A stretch of DNA of 64,000 nt from assembly GCA_019359675.1 (NCBI GenBank), contig JAHHGX010000020.1, forward strand, positions 248,001 to 312,000. Reading direction: 5' to 3'. Position 1 is the first letter of the stretch, and each line of letters opens with the position of its first letter. Of the stretch, positions 45,979 through 54,026 are shown piece after piece. This DNA is from Calothrix sp. FI2-JRJ7. Lineage in GTDB: Bacteria > Cyanobacteriota > Cyanobacteriia > Cyanobacteriales > Nostocaceae. The notes beneath the pieces were generated by a model. It was not told the origin of the DNA and did no database searches. It saw nothing but the letters and a program-made list of their open reading frames with translations. The position numbers and the translations under genes are program-made.

Positions 45979-47037
45979 GTGAAGTACCACATCGTCTTAA
46001 GTCGTGCATTTGACCTACATTCCATAGCTCAAAACGCAAAAGCAGGTAAATCTCCTTGTCACGTCATGTGGGAAGCAAGTCAAATTTTACAAGCTGAGAT
46101 ACATCAACCAGGCAAACACTCACCTGTACAATCAGATACACTGCGTGCATTATTGATGGGTAACAAAGAACACTGGGCATTAGCACGCACACTATCACAG
46201 CAACTTACAGAAGACTCAGTAGTATTTTGTACAGGTGAAGACATAGGTATACCATTAGCTAGTTTATGTGGCGCCAATAAAAAGCGTCCAAAAACAGCAG
46301 TATTTATTCATAATATTAATCGATTACGTGGACGGTTGGCATTGAAACTATTCGAGGTGCAGGACAAAATAGACTTGTTCATGACTTGTACATTAGCAAG
46401 TGCAGAATTTTTGCGCGACTATTTAAACTTACCAGAAAGTAAAATCAAATTATTTTTAGAACAACCGACAGATATTACATTCTTTACACCAGGTAAAGTT
46501 TCTGCGACTAAAACACGTCCAATAATAGCGAGTGCGGGGTTAGAAAAGCGAGACTATCGTACCCTTGCTGCTGCAACTCAAGACTTATCAGATATAGAAG
46601 TCAAAATTTGTGTAGCATCACCAAATGCCAAAGCAACAAAACGTGCATTCCCAGAAGTGGCGCCAAAAAATATGTCGTGTTGCTATTACGATTGGCAAGA
46701 GCTAGTACAATTATATAGAGATGCCGACATTGTAGTAATACCCTTATTTGAAAATAACTATCAAGCTGGACTGAGTACCATGTATGAAGCGCTAGCGTGT
46801 CGGCGCCCAGTTATAATTACAAAATCCCCAGGAATAATAACAGAGCTAGAAAAAGCAGGTGCAATTAAAACTGTACCTCAAGGAGATGCACACTCACTAC
46901 GAGAATCCATAACCGAACTACTAAACAACGCAGAAAAAGCAGACAACCTAGCACAACGAGGATACGACTTAGTACTAAAACAGTACAACCACAAAATATA
47001 TATAGATAAATTTGTAGAACAAATAAGTTCCCTGTAA
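45979..47037 (+). CDS. Glycosyltransferase family 4
   Basis: The 352-residue protein has a GTG start set by the SD at 45967. The C-terminal domain shows IIASAGLEKRDYRTL near 176, LYRDADIVVIPLFENNYQAGLSTMYEALACRRPVIITK near 245-283 (donor-binding E region with the G-x-S-T-x-x-E-A-L-A-C pattern) and a closing helix. The N-terminal half is less conserved but contains TAVFIHNINRLRG near 109. It is the last gene of the polysaccharide block. A 25-bp palindrome follows the stop codon. Confidence 0.85.
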   Translation: MKYHIVLSRAFDLHSIAQNAKAGKSPCHVMWEASQILQAEIHQPGKHSPVQSDTLRALLMGNKEHWALARTLSQQLTEDSVVFCTGEDIGIPLASLCGANKKRPKTAVFIHNINRLRGRLALKLFEVQDKIDLFMTCTLASAEFLRDYLNLPESKIKLFLEQPTDITFFTPGKVSATKTRPIIASAGLEKRDYRTLAAATQDLSDIEVKICVASPNAKATKRAFPEVAPKNMSCCYYDWQELVQLYRDADIVVIPLFENNYQAGLSTMYEALACRRPVIITKSPGIITELEKAGAIKTVPQGDAHSLRESITELLNNAEKADNLAQRGYDLVLKQYNHKIYIDKFVEQISSL

Positions 47038-47053
47038 AAACCATATATCTCCA

Positions 47054-47078
47054 AAATGTGAACCAATGGTTCACATTT
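47054..47078. repeat. AATGTGAACCA palindrome (copy 1)
   Basis: Perfect arms AATGTGAACCA / TGGTTCACATT with a single central A. Another copy lies at 48546-48569. The two bracket the hicB-MAPEG-DUF2085 group. Copy 1 sits 17 bp past a stop codon and could terminate transcription, although T-runs are short. Confidence 0.7.
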
Positions 47079-47239
47079 TAGTTACGGCGCCAGAGCAAAT
47101 ATAAGTATCTGTTAGTTAAATAAATCACTTACAATAAAAATAAAACCTCGTATTAAACTCCATATAAACACGTTAATTTGATAATTAATGTGATTAAAAA
47201 TACTTTATTGTTGGTTGTGTAGGCGCCATTAAGCTGTTT

Positions 47240-47410
47240 TCAATAAATTTCTGAGTCAATATTAACCGATAAACACCCCTCAATAGCCTCATACAAATTT
47301 TCAAGTAGCTCTTCAAACGTATCCCCTTGAGTTGCACAACCGGGGATAGCTGGAACTTCTGCCCAGTATCCACCTTCTTCAGCTTCGTGAACTATGACTT
47401 TGAGTTTCAT
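47240..47410 (-). CDS. HicB-family antitoxin-like protein, 56 aa
   Basis: The minus strand encodes MKLKVIVHEAEEGGYWAEVP, then AIPGCATQGDTFEELLENL and YEAIEGCL, ending at a TGA at 47240. This is the HicB partial-RNase-H fold with the invariant GYW--VP-IPGC--QG-T pattern. HicB antitoxins bind the HicA mRNA-interferase toxin. No hicA frame was found on either side, so it is an orphan or solitary regulator. It lacks a C-terminal DNA-binding tail, as do the short HicB forms. Confidence 0.85.
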   Translation of the reverse strand: MKLKVIVHEAEEGGYWAEVPAIPGCATQGDTFEELLENLYEAIEGCLSVNIDSEIY

Positions 47411-47563
47411 TTTAACTTAAAAATACTTTATTTATGATTTTAAAGGTTGAAGGCTAAAATAAGTTGATTATTGTTGGGTTCCGTTCCTTTATCCAACCTA
47501 CAACTGTTGTTAGATTATTTTTAAGGTTAATATTGAATATAGTTGAAGTAGAGTTACATAATA

Positions 47564-47971
47564 ATGTTAAATATGTTTGCTTGGACAAGCCTTGTTACAG
47601 CTCTTACGCTTCTGGTTTATTTAGTGTTAACGATAAATGTTGGTAGAGCTAGAGCTAAATATAAAGTACCAGTACCGCAAATGAGTGGAGACGCAGATTT
47701 CGAGCGAGTATTGCGTGTACAGCAAAATACTTTAGAGCAATTAATTTTCTTTTTACCAAGTTTATGGTTGTTTTCTTTTTATGTTAGCCCTTTATGGGGA
47801 GCTATTATCGGCGCCGTTTGGCTGGTTGGTCGTATAGTTTACGCTTGGGGATATTACCAAGCAGCAGAAAAACGGACGCTTGGTTTTGGGATAAGCTCTC
47901 TTTCAGGTATGGTTTTACTTGTTGGCGCCATTATTGGTATAGTTACAAAACTTGTTTCTGGTGGAGTATAG
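47564..47971 (+). CDS. MAPEG-family membrane protein
   Basis: The 135-residue protein has four hydrophobic segments (~5-25, ~55-75, ~78-96, ~110-130). The loop FERVLRVQQNTLEQLIFFLPSLW near 44-66 with the R-x-x-x-N-x-x-E pattern and GRIVYAWGYYQAAEKRTLGF near 86-105 are MAPEG hallmarks, seen in microsomal glutathione transferases and FLAP. A glutathione-dependent detoxifying role is possible. Its 3' end overlaps the convergent DUF2085 gene by 29 bp. Confidence 0.9.
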   Translation: MLNMFAWTSLVTALTLLVYLVLTINVGRARAKYKVPVPQMSGDADFERVLRVQQNTLEQLIFFLPSLWLFSFYVSPLWGAIIGAVWLVGRIVYAWGYYQAAEKRTLGFGISSLSGMVLLVGAIIGIVTKLVSGGV

Positions 47972-48473
47972 GCATAGTGAATAAACCCCATGCTAATCCA
48001 GTAATGAAACCAAACGGTGTGACAAGATAATTATTAAAGTCCCACCATGCCAACACTTGCACAGCTAGTTCAAAAGGATAAGCCATCATTAAAATAGCGG
48101 CAATAGTGGCACCGTTCCAACCGTACTGACTCAACCAATAAAAACCTTTACCACCTGTAACCGCAAATAAAACGCGCGTTAAGAGTAAACCTGTAACAGT
48201 ACCATAACACCGCATACACACAGCCATGATAAATGGTGGCGCCATCATGACCCCCATATCAGGCTGTGGACACACATAATGTCCCATAAAATAAATAATA
48301 TCGGCAATTATCGGCAACATTGGTAAACCAGACGCAGCAAGGAAAGGAGCTACTATTGGACCAACTACCATCCCTGAAAGCAAAAAGTCTCCAATAAAAC
48401 TTACCCAGTTGATACGTGACTGTTTTTCTAAAATGGCACCTTGCATAGCCTGTTTGTAATAATTAGAGTTCAT
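47943..48473 (-). CDS. DUF2085 family membrane protein
   Basis: The 176-residue protein has about four membrane segments. The DUF2085 signature is present: a GHYVCPQPDMGVMMAPPFIM segment near 64-83 followed by AVCMRCYGTVTGLL near 84-97, with conserved His and Cys residues that suggest metal or redox chemistry. The function of the family is unknown. It converges on and overlaps the MAPEG gene, so the two mRNAs would be complementary at their 3' ends. Confidence 0.88.
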   Translation of the reverse strand: MNSNYYKQAMQGAILEKQSRINWVSFIGDFLLSGMVVGPIVAPFLAASGLPMLPIIADIIYFMGHYVCPQPDMGVMMAPPFIMAVCMRCYGTVTGLLLTRVLFAVTGGKGFYWLSQYGWNGATIAAILMMAYPFELAVQVLAWWDFNNYLVTPFGFITGLAWGLFTMPILHQKQVL

Positions 48474-48545
48474 TGTAAAGATATTGTAATATTTAATGAA
48501 TGAACAATTAATAATACATAAGTATTATTGAAAAATCTAATTGCA

Positions 48546-48569
48546 AAATGTGAACCAATGGTTCACATT
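48546..48569. repeat. AATGTGAACCA palindrome (copy 2)
   Basis: Same 11-bp arms around a single A as at 47054-47078, about 1.5 kb away. It lies upstream of the DUF2085 gene start. Confidence 0.7.
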
Positions 48570-48626
48570 CCACTTTATAACAAGTAAGCTGGCGCCTCCA
48601 TCACCTGAGATTTTAACTTATAACTG

Positions 48627-48806
48627 TTATTCAACAATTCCTAGTAATGTCCGGTCGGACATTTTTGTTTCAAGTTGTTTGATAATTACTTCTAGTTCAA
48701 CTCTTGCTTCTGCTTGAAGTCCTAAACACCTTGCAAGACCATCAGTGTCTGTACTAAAGCGTTCGCCATATAAACACTTAAGTTTTAATATTAATGTGAT
48801 TAAAAA
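48627..48806 (-). pseudogene. C-terminal fragment of an unknown small protein
   Basis: The minus-strand frame reads LKLKCLYGERFSTDTDGLAR, then CLGLQAEARVELEVIIKQL and ends MSDRTLLGIVE then TAA. It looks like real protein, a helix rich in Ala/Glu/Leu, but no start codon is available before an upstream stop. Probably a truncated gene; family not recognised. Confidence 0.35.
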
Positions 48807-48955
48807 TACTTAATTGCGCTTAGATGGATGGTTTGCGTAGACTAACATTATAATTGTGTTTATGTTGGGTTCCGTTCCTCCACCTAACCGACCCTGGTGA
48901 GGGGCAGGCAATAAGCCTACCCTACAGTAGAATGGCACTTACTTAACGATTAGAT

Positions 48956-49015
48956 GGTGCGTGAAAGCAGTTTAATATACGTTACATTGATTGATAGTAA
49001 TAGCTTTCACGCACC
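48956..49015. repeat. GGTGCGTGAAAGC inverted repeat
   Basis: Perfect 13-bp arms at 48956-48968 and 49003-49015 enclose 34 bp, the same spacing as the related element at 16172-16229. It sits just past the 3' end of agrE. Confidence 0.75.
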
Positions 49016-49078
49016 CTACCCCAATTTTATTGGTGCCTCCAAATGCGTGAAATAGCGACATTCTACCCTACGGTATAA

Positions 49079-51190
49079 TTATCTTGTTTTGGTTACATAG
49101 GGGCTGGTTAGTTTGTCGAGTTGCTGTATTAACAAACTTAGGAATAACCCAACGTCTGTGACTACACCAACTGACTCTACGGAACCTCTATCACTTAATT
49201 TGGTTACGACTGCGGGGTTAATATCGACGCAAACCATTTTGACTCCCGCAGGTGTCATGTTACCCACACCTATGGAGTGCAACATTGAGGACAGCATCAA
49301 AATCATTTCGGCGCCGCGAATATGTTCTGTATACTCAGCTTGTGCTTTAACCAAATCCATTTGAGTATCAGGAAGAGGTCCATCATCACGAATGGAACCA
49401 GCAAGTACGAAAGGTACGTTATTTTTAACGCACTCGTACATGATTCCACCTCTAATAATTCCTGCTTCTACGGCTTTAGCAATGCTACCATGACGGCGAA
49501 TTGTATTTATTGCTTTGAGGTGGTGGCGATGTCCTCCTCTTACAGAAACACCGCGTTTCATATCAACACCTAATGATGTCCCCATCATTGACTGTTCAAT
49601 ATCATGAACAGCTATAGCATTACCACCTAGCAATGCTTGTACATAACCTTCACGAATTAAACGTGATAAATGTTCACCACCACCAGTATGAATTACCACA
49701 GGACCTGCGGTGACAACTACTTTACCACCTGCATCACGAATTTTACGTAATTCCCAAGCGACCTGTTCCACAACTAATTCTACACGACGTTCGCTAGAAA
49801 CACCTGACGACATAAAGCTAAATTCCTCAGCATTACGTTTCTCACGCGATTCGGTTTTACGAATAGTGCGGATACCTAAAACATCAACAACGACTTCTTC
49901 GCCAACTTCTAAATCGCGTAACAATTTACACTTGGCAACAGTACCTTGAGGTGTTCGTGTAATTGCAATGGCGCCATCCATACGTTGGTTTTGCACCTGT
50001 ATCCACTCACCACTAATACGCACTTCAGTTGGGTATATAGTAGTGACATAGAAATCATCAGGCGCCACACCATTTTTCTCAACAGGTTCAAGTTTAGCAT
50101 CGCGTTCATCTTGGGGTAAATCTACAGCACCCAAATCAATTAAGTGCGAAAGAATACTTTCCATGACTTCGTGCGAAGGTGCAGAAACTTTAACTTCTGC
50201 TGCCGAAGTACTTTGACGCTGTTCACCCAAGTTAAAGTTTAATACTTGGAAGCTACCGCCGTTATCAATAATTAAATCGAGTGCGCGGTTAATTAAACCT
50301 GAATCAAGTAAATGTCCTTCAAGTTTGAGTATACGACTTTCAACGTACACACTTGCATGAACTTCATCGCGTACAGGTTCGGTGGTGCGTAATGTCAAAC
50401 ATTTTGCGGCGCCACCTGCTTTGAGGAATTCAGTTAATGGAGTTTCGAGTATTTGGAAACCAACTTCTTGTAGTCGTGCTTTTAAACCATCAGAAGCTTT
50501 ATTCATCACAACAATATGGTCAATGTTAACTGCATTACAAGCAAAGTTAACTGCATCAGCTTCTTCGAGGACAATGCGTTTTTCTGCTGCTACACGCATT
50601 TCAATCAGGCGATTTGAATATGAGTCAAAGGCGCCGGGATAGTAAAGTAAATACCCGTTAGCTAAAGGACAAAAACAGGTATCAAGATGATAAAATCTAT
50701 CATCAATAAGACGTAAAGACAATACCTCAATATCAAGCCACTTTGCTAAATAAGGGTGTGAGTCTAATTCTGAGCGAAAACCGTATGCAGCCCAAAGCCA
50801 GCGTCCTTCTCGGTCTAGAAGCGCATCACCGGCACCTTCAAAAGGTAAATCTTTGGGAAGTTCGTAGACAGTATAACCATTTTGCTCAAACCAAGCTTTA
50901 AAAAATGGTTCCTCTCCCTGCCGTTCTTTGTGTAAAAAGCGACTTAAAACTACATTCTTACCTAGTACTAAGCCAGCATTGGCGGTAAAAACCATATCAG
51001 GCACACCTTTTACAGGCGCCACCAAATCCACAATTGCGTGTTCTTTGAGTATATGGTGTAAACCCTGCCACTGTTCAACAGCCTTATCGCGCGAAGACTT
51101 ATGGATATTTCCCTCCATCCAAGGGTTAATCACATAGTCCACATCATAGTGGTCAGGAGCGCACATCAAAAACTTAATCCGAGGAGTCAT
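49079..51190 (-). CDS. agrE: Bifunctional arginine dihydrolase / ornithine cyclodeaminase-type enzyme (AgrE/ArgZ)
   Basis: The 703-residue protein has an N-terminal amidinotransferase-fold domain (~1-280) and a C-terminal TIGR00300/LOR-SDH-like domain (~285-700). The catalytic residues of cyanobacterial arginine-guanidine-removing enzyme are at the published positions: N71 in FTANAG, H168 and D170 in YHLDTCFC, and C264 in AAKCLTL. It turns arginine into ornithine, ammonia and CO2, and the C-terminal domain is linked to proline formation. In heterocystous species this feeds cyanophycin breakdown. The start is ATG with the family N-terminus MTPRIKFLMC. Confidence 0.95.
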   Translation of the reverse strand: MTPRIKFLMCAPDHYDVDYVINPWMEGNIHKSSRDKAVEQWQGLHHILKEHAIVDLVAPVKGVPDMVFTANAGLVLGKNVVLSRFLHKERQGEEPFFKAWFEQNGYTVYELPKDLPFEGAGDALLDREGRWLWAAYGFRSELDSHPYLAKWLDIEVLSLRLIDDRFYHLDTCFCPLANGYLLYYPGAFDSYSNRLIEMRVAAEKRIVLEEADAVNFACNAVNIDHIVVMNKASDGLKARLQEVGFQILETPLTEFLKAGGAAKCLTLRTTEPVRDEVHASVYVESRILKLEGHLLDSGLINRALDLIIDNGGSFQVLNFNLGEQRQSTSAAEVKVSAPSHEVMESILSHLIDLGAVDLPQDERDAKLEPVEKNGVAPDDFYVTTIYPTEVRISGEWIQVQNQRMDGAIAITRTPQGTVAKCKLLRDLEVGEEVVVDVLGIRTIRKTESREKRNAEEFSFMSSGVSSERRVELVVEQVAWELRKIRDAGGKVVVTAGPVVIHTGGGEHLSRLIREGYVQALLGGNAIAVHDIEQSMMGTSLGVDMKRGVSVRGGHRHHLKAINTIRRHGSIAKAVEAGIIRGGIMYECVKNNVPFVLAGSIRDDGPLPDTQMDLVKAQAEYTEHIRGAEMILMLSSMLHSIGVGNMTPAGVKMVCVDINPAVVTKLSDRGSVESVGVVTDVGLFLSLLIQQLDKLTSPYVTKTR

Positions 51191-51323
51191 AAAAGTTACC
51201 AGCGTTTAGATGCCTAGAGCCTGTATTATATAGACCTGCAAACGCTATCGTACCTGAAATAGCAAAAAAACGTCTGCTTTTTAATTTTGATTAAATAGCT
51301 TGGCGATGCGGTTAATACAAACT

Positions 51324-51396
51324 GGCAACGGATGCAACGGATGTAACGGATAGTTCTCCAGTTGCATCCGTTACATCCGTTACGTAATCCGTTGCC
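51324..51396. repeat. Inverted repeat built from AACGGATG tandem units
   Basis: The left arm GGCAACGGAT..GTAACGGAT and the right arm ATCCGTTAC..ATCCGTTGCC are complementary, and each contains two to three head-to-tail copies of an AACGGATG-like unit. A single arm (GGCAACGGATTTAAGCGGATGTAACGGATAGG) also occurs at 11853-11882, after the first frameshifted paralogue. It lies between the divergent agrE and radical-SAM genes, so it could also act as an operator. Confidence 0.65.
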
Positions 51397-51538
51397 AAGG
51401 GCGCCCAATTGGAAACTACTACATCTAATTGGGTAAAATCCGGTATGCTCAGTAATTAGGGCAAGTATTATTATAAGAAGTATAGATATAGCAACGCTTC
51501 TGCTACAAGCTTGAACACAACTCAATATAAGACTAATT

Positions 51539-52603
51539 ATGATGCTTGCCGATAAAGTTAGTACGGATAGTACCGAACTGCGTCCAGCGCGCGTTTGGAT
51601 GCCAGAACGAGTAGTGTTTACACCCGCAGCACTTGACGAACCGTGGGGACAAAAGATTAAGCAGCGTATAGAAGCGCTCAATTTACCTATTGAAGAGTTG
51701 CCACGTAACCGTCTTACTGGTTTACGCGGAGAAACTGAGCGCGAGACTTATGATATTTCTAAGCGTACCCTTGCTGTAGTAACGGCGCCACCAAGTCAGT
51801 TTAAGCTTAGTCCGATTCCACCTTCTGCTGACTGGCAGTTTCATTTAGCTGAGGGTTGTCCAGCACATTGTCAATATTGTTACCTAGCTGGCAGTTTAAG
51901 CGGACCACCAGTAATTAGAGCATATGCCAACTTACCGCAAATCTTAGATAATTTAGCTAAATACGAGCAACCAGGAAAGGCTACTAGTTATGAGGTTAGC
52001 TGTTATACCGACCCGCTTGGTATTGAGCATTTAACGGGTAGTTTAGCTGAGTGCATTCGTTATTTTGGTACTCGCTCTGATGGGTATTTACGTTGGGTAT
52101 CAAAGTTTGATGCTGTAGAACCACTTTTAGATTTACCACATAACGGACATACTCGCTGTCGAGTCAGTGTAAATGCGGCGCCTATTTCTGGTAGATTTGA
52201 AGGTGGTACTGCGTCAGTAGCATCTCGGTTGATGGGACTGCGAAAGTTAGCATTAGCGAAGTATCCAGTTGGGTTGGTAGTGGCGCCAATTATGCCAATG
52301 GAAGATTGGGAAATGCACTACAGTAATTTGTTCGACCAAATTAGCGAAGCGTTAGATTTTGAATGTGATTTAACTTTTGAATTAATATCGCACCGTTTTA
52401 CACCTGGTTCCAAGGAAGTATTACAAACCTGGTATCCACACTCGAAGTTAGATATGGATGAAGAAAAGCGCAGCGTTAAGCGTAATAAGTTTGGTGGTAC
52501 CAAGTATGTATACGATAACGACATCATGAAAACACTACGCCGCTTCTTTGAGGGTGAAATTGGGCGCCGTTTCCCTAACGCTAAAATCTTATACTGGACT
52601 TAA
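51539..52603 (+). CDS. Spore photoproduct lyase-like radical SAM protein
   Basis: The 354-residue protein has the radical SAM cysteine motif C107-PAH-C111-QY-C114 in HLAEGCPAHCQYCYLAGSL, binding a 4Fe-4S cluster. The overall pattern (RVVFTPAALDEPWGQKI near 24, SPIPPSADWQFHLAEGC, and the C-terminal NKFGGTKYVY near 318) matches the SPL family members of non-sporulating bacteria. True SPL repairs the UV thymine spore photoproduct with SAM. Cyanobacteria form no endospores, so the substrate here is uncertain. It may repair another UV lesion. Five GGCGCC sites lie within or at the end of the gene. Confidence 0.88.
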   Translation: MMLADKVSTDSTELRPARVWMPERVVFTPAALDEPWGQKIKQRIEALNLPIEELPRNRLTGLRGETERETYDISKRTLAVVTAPPSQFKLSPIPPSADWQFHLAEGCPAHCQYCYLAGSLSGPPVIRAYANLPQILDNLAKYEQPGKATSYEVSCYTDPLGIEHLTGSLAECIRYFGTRSDGYLRWVSKFDAVEPLLDLPHNGHTRCRVSVNAAPISGRFEGGTASVASRLMGLRKLALAKYPVGLVVAPIMPMEDWEMHYSNLFDQISEALDFECDLTFELISHRFTPGSKEVLQTWYPHSKLDMDEEKRSVKRNKFGGTKYVYDNDIMKTLRRFFEGEIGRRFPNAKILYWT

Positions 52604-52986
52604 TCGGAGCGTGGGAAATTGTAGCACAAAGTCTCAGATGTGCGATGTAGATTTGTATGGTGGGCAATGCCCACCTTACTTACTACAGAGGCGCAAAGGG
52701 CACAGAGATGTATAGAATGAACCACAAAGGGCACAAAGGGCACTTTGAAAGAATTATTAGGATAAGTTATAGGAAATTGATTACTTTGAAATAGCACCAA
52801 AGTCTATTTTACCTTTACATGCACGATATGCAGGAAAAAGGGATAAGCAAGTGGGTCAGTATATCCTGATTGTGATACCACCATTGATAGATATTGTGAG
52901 CGAGATTTGGGAAGCTGCAAGAAAGTCGAAAGTTGTGGATTTCAAAAGCTTTGAGAGAAGAACTAAAACTTTACCAATTTAGTCTC
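52604..52986. other. Intergenic region with simple repeats and a possible coding remnant
   Basis: Near 52662-52678 is the palindrome GGTGGGCAATGCCCACC. Between 52690 and 52742 the unit AAAGGGCACA occurs repeatedly. From ~52810 to 52983 a plus-strand frame (PLHARYAGKRDKQVGQYILIV...LPI) stays open to a TAG but has no start and no known family. It may be a gene tail. Confidence 0.4.
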
Positions 52987-53762
52987 TTACCCTCTGCTTA
53001 TACCTTCCCAAAGCTGTTTAATTATTCTTTTAGTAAAGATTAAAAAATCAGCTTCCATCATCCAATGGTAGTATCCAGGATTTTTCAAAAACATATCTAC
53101 AACAGGTTGCCCTTTATACTGACCAAAATTGAATATAAGTTCACCTTGTTCGTCGGTAATTATTTTATTAGTAGAGTCGATTAAATTAAAGGGCGTAAAA
53201 TCAGCTAAACTATCTATATGATTAGTTACAGAGTAAGATATATTTCCATCTTTGTCTTCATATGCTACATTGTCATACCGCAAAAGTTGAGCTTTGAGAA
53301 CTTCGTATGTAGCAACAATATCATTTTCTGCATCATGGGCGCCCACTAATTCTTTTCCGCAGTATAATTTATATGCGGCTTTTAGTGTACGAGGTTCCAT
53401 TTTATGAAATATTGTCATGACATCGATAAATTTCTTGTCTTCAATATTTAATTCTACACCAACACGTGAAAATTCTGTTATTAGCAAAGGGATATGAAAC
53501 TTATTAGAATTAAACCCCGCAAAATCACAATCTTTAATATATTCTGCTAAATTTACAGCTATTTGGGCAAAAGTCGGCGCCTCTTGTACATCTTCATCAT
53601 GTATATTATGTATCTTTGAGGCTCCTTCAGCAATAGAAATAGTTGGATTGAGTAGAAATTTTTTAATTCCTGAGTTCCGTTAGGGTATACTTTTAAAATC
53701 GCGATTTTTACAATTCTATCTTGATTTATATCTACACCTGTTGTCTCTAAATCAATAAACAC
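52987..53762 (-). pseudogene. DnaQ-like 3'-5' exonuclease, frameshifted
   Basis: The N-terminal frame (VFIDLETTGVDINQDRIVKIA, ExoI motif D-x-E) is separated from the rest by a one-base shift in an A6 run near 53668-53673. Restoring a seventh A gives KKFLLNPTISIAEGASKIHNIHDED (split here by function), then FAGFNSNKFHIPLL (ExoII) and GAHDAENDI (ExoIII), ending IIKQLWEGISRG. A C-terminal FNFGQYKGQPVVDMFLKNPG domain follows, as in many RNase T/ExoX-like exonucleases. The frame starts at a GTG. It lies divergent to dpdE, 264 bp away. The shift may be a real mutation or a sequencing error. Confidence 0.75.
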
Positions 53763-54026
53763 TAACGGACGTGTTAAATTTAACTTGACTCGGTATCTAC
53801 TCCTAATAATTAATGCTCTTAACGGCGCCTATTTTATTCTAATTTTTATAGGTACAAAGTAATTTATTTGCCGTAACAAATATCACTAATGTTACAATAA
53901 TAAAGTTATACGAAACGTTGCGTTATTAAGATTTATTTAATAGCACGGGTGTGTAAGTTGATTAAGTGATTTTAAAGAGATATCTTATTTAAGGTTTAAT
54001 GCAAAAGTACATGTGGGACTACCGCT

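Larger units (their letters stand above)
48474..49078. other. Intergenic region with repeats and a gene fragment
   Basis: About 600 bp. Contents: the second AATGTGAACCA palindrome (48546-48569), the C-terminal fragment at 48627-48806, a TTGGGTTCCGTTCC-type repeat near 48863, and the GGTGCGTGA inverted repeat at 48956-49015. The 20-mer TTAATGTGATTAAAAATACT occurs both near 48789 and near 47185. No intact gene is seen. Confidence 0.5.

Noticed and set aside
51226-51681. Minus-strand ORF of 151 codons
   Set aside because: It covers the AACGGATG inverted repeat and the antisense of the radical SAM start; Ile/Ser/Cys-rich low-quality translation.
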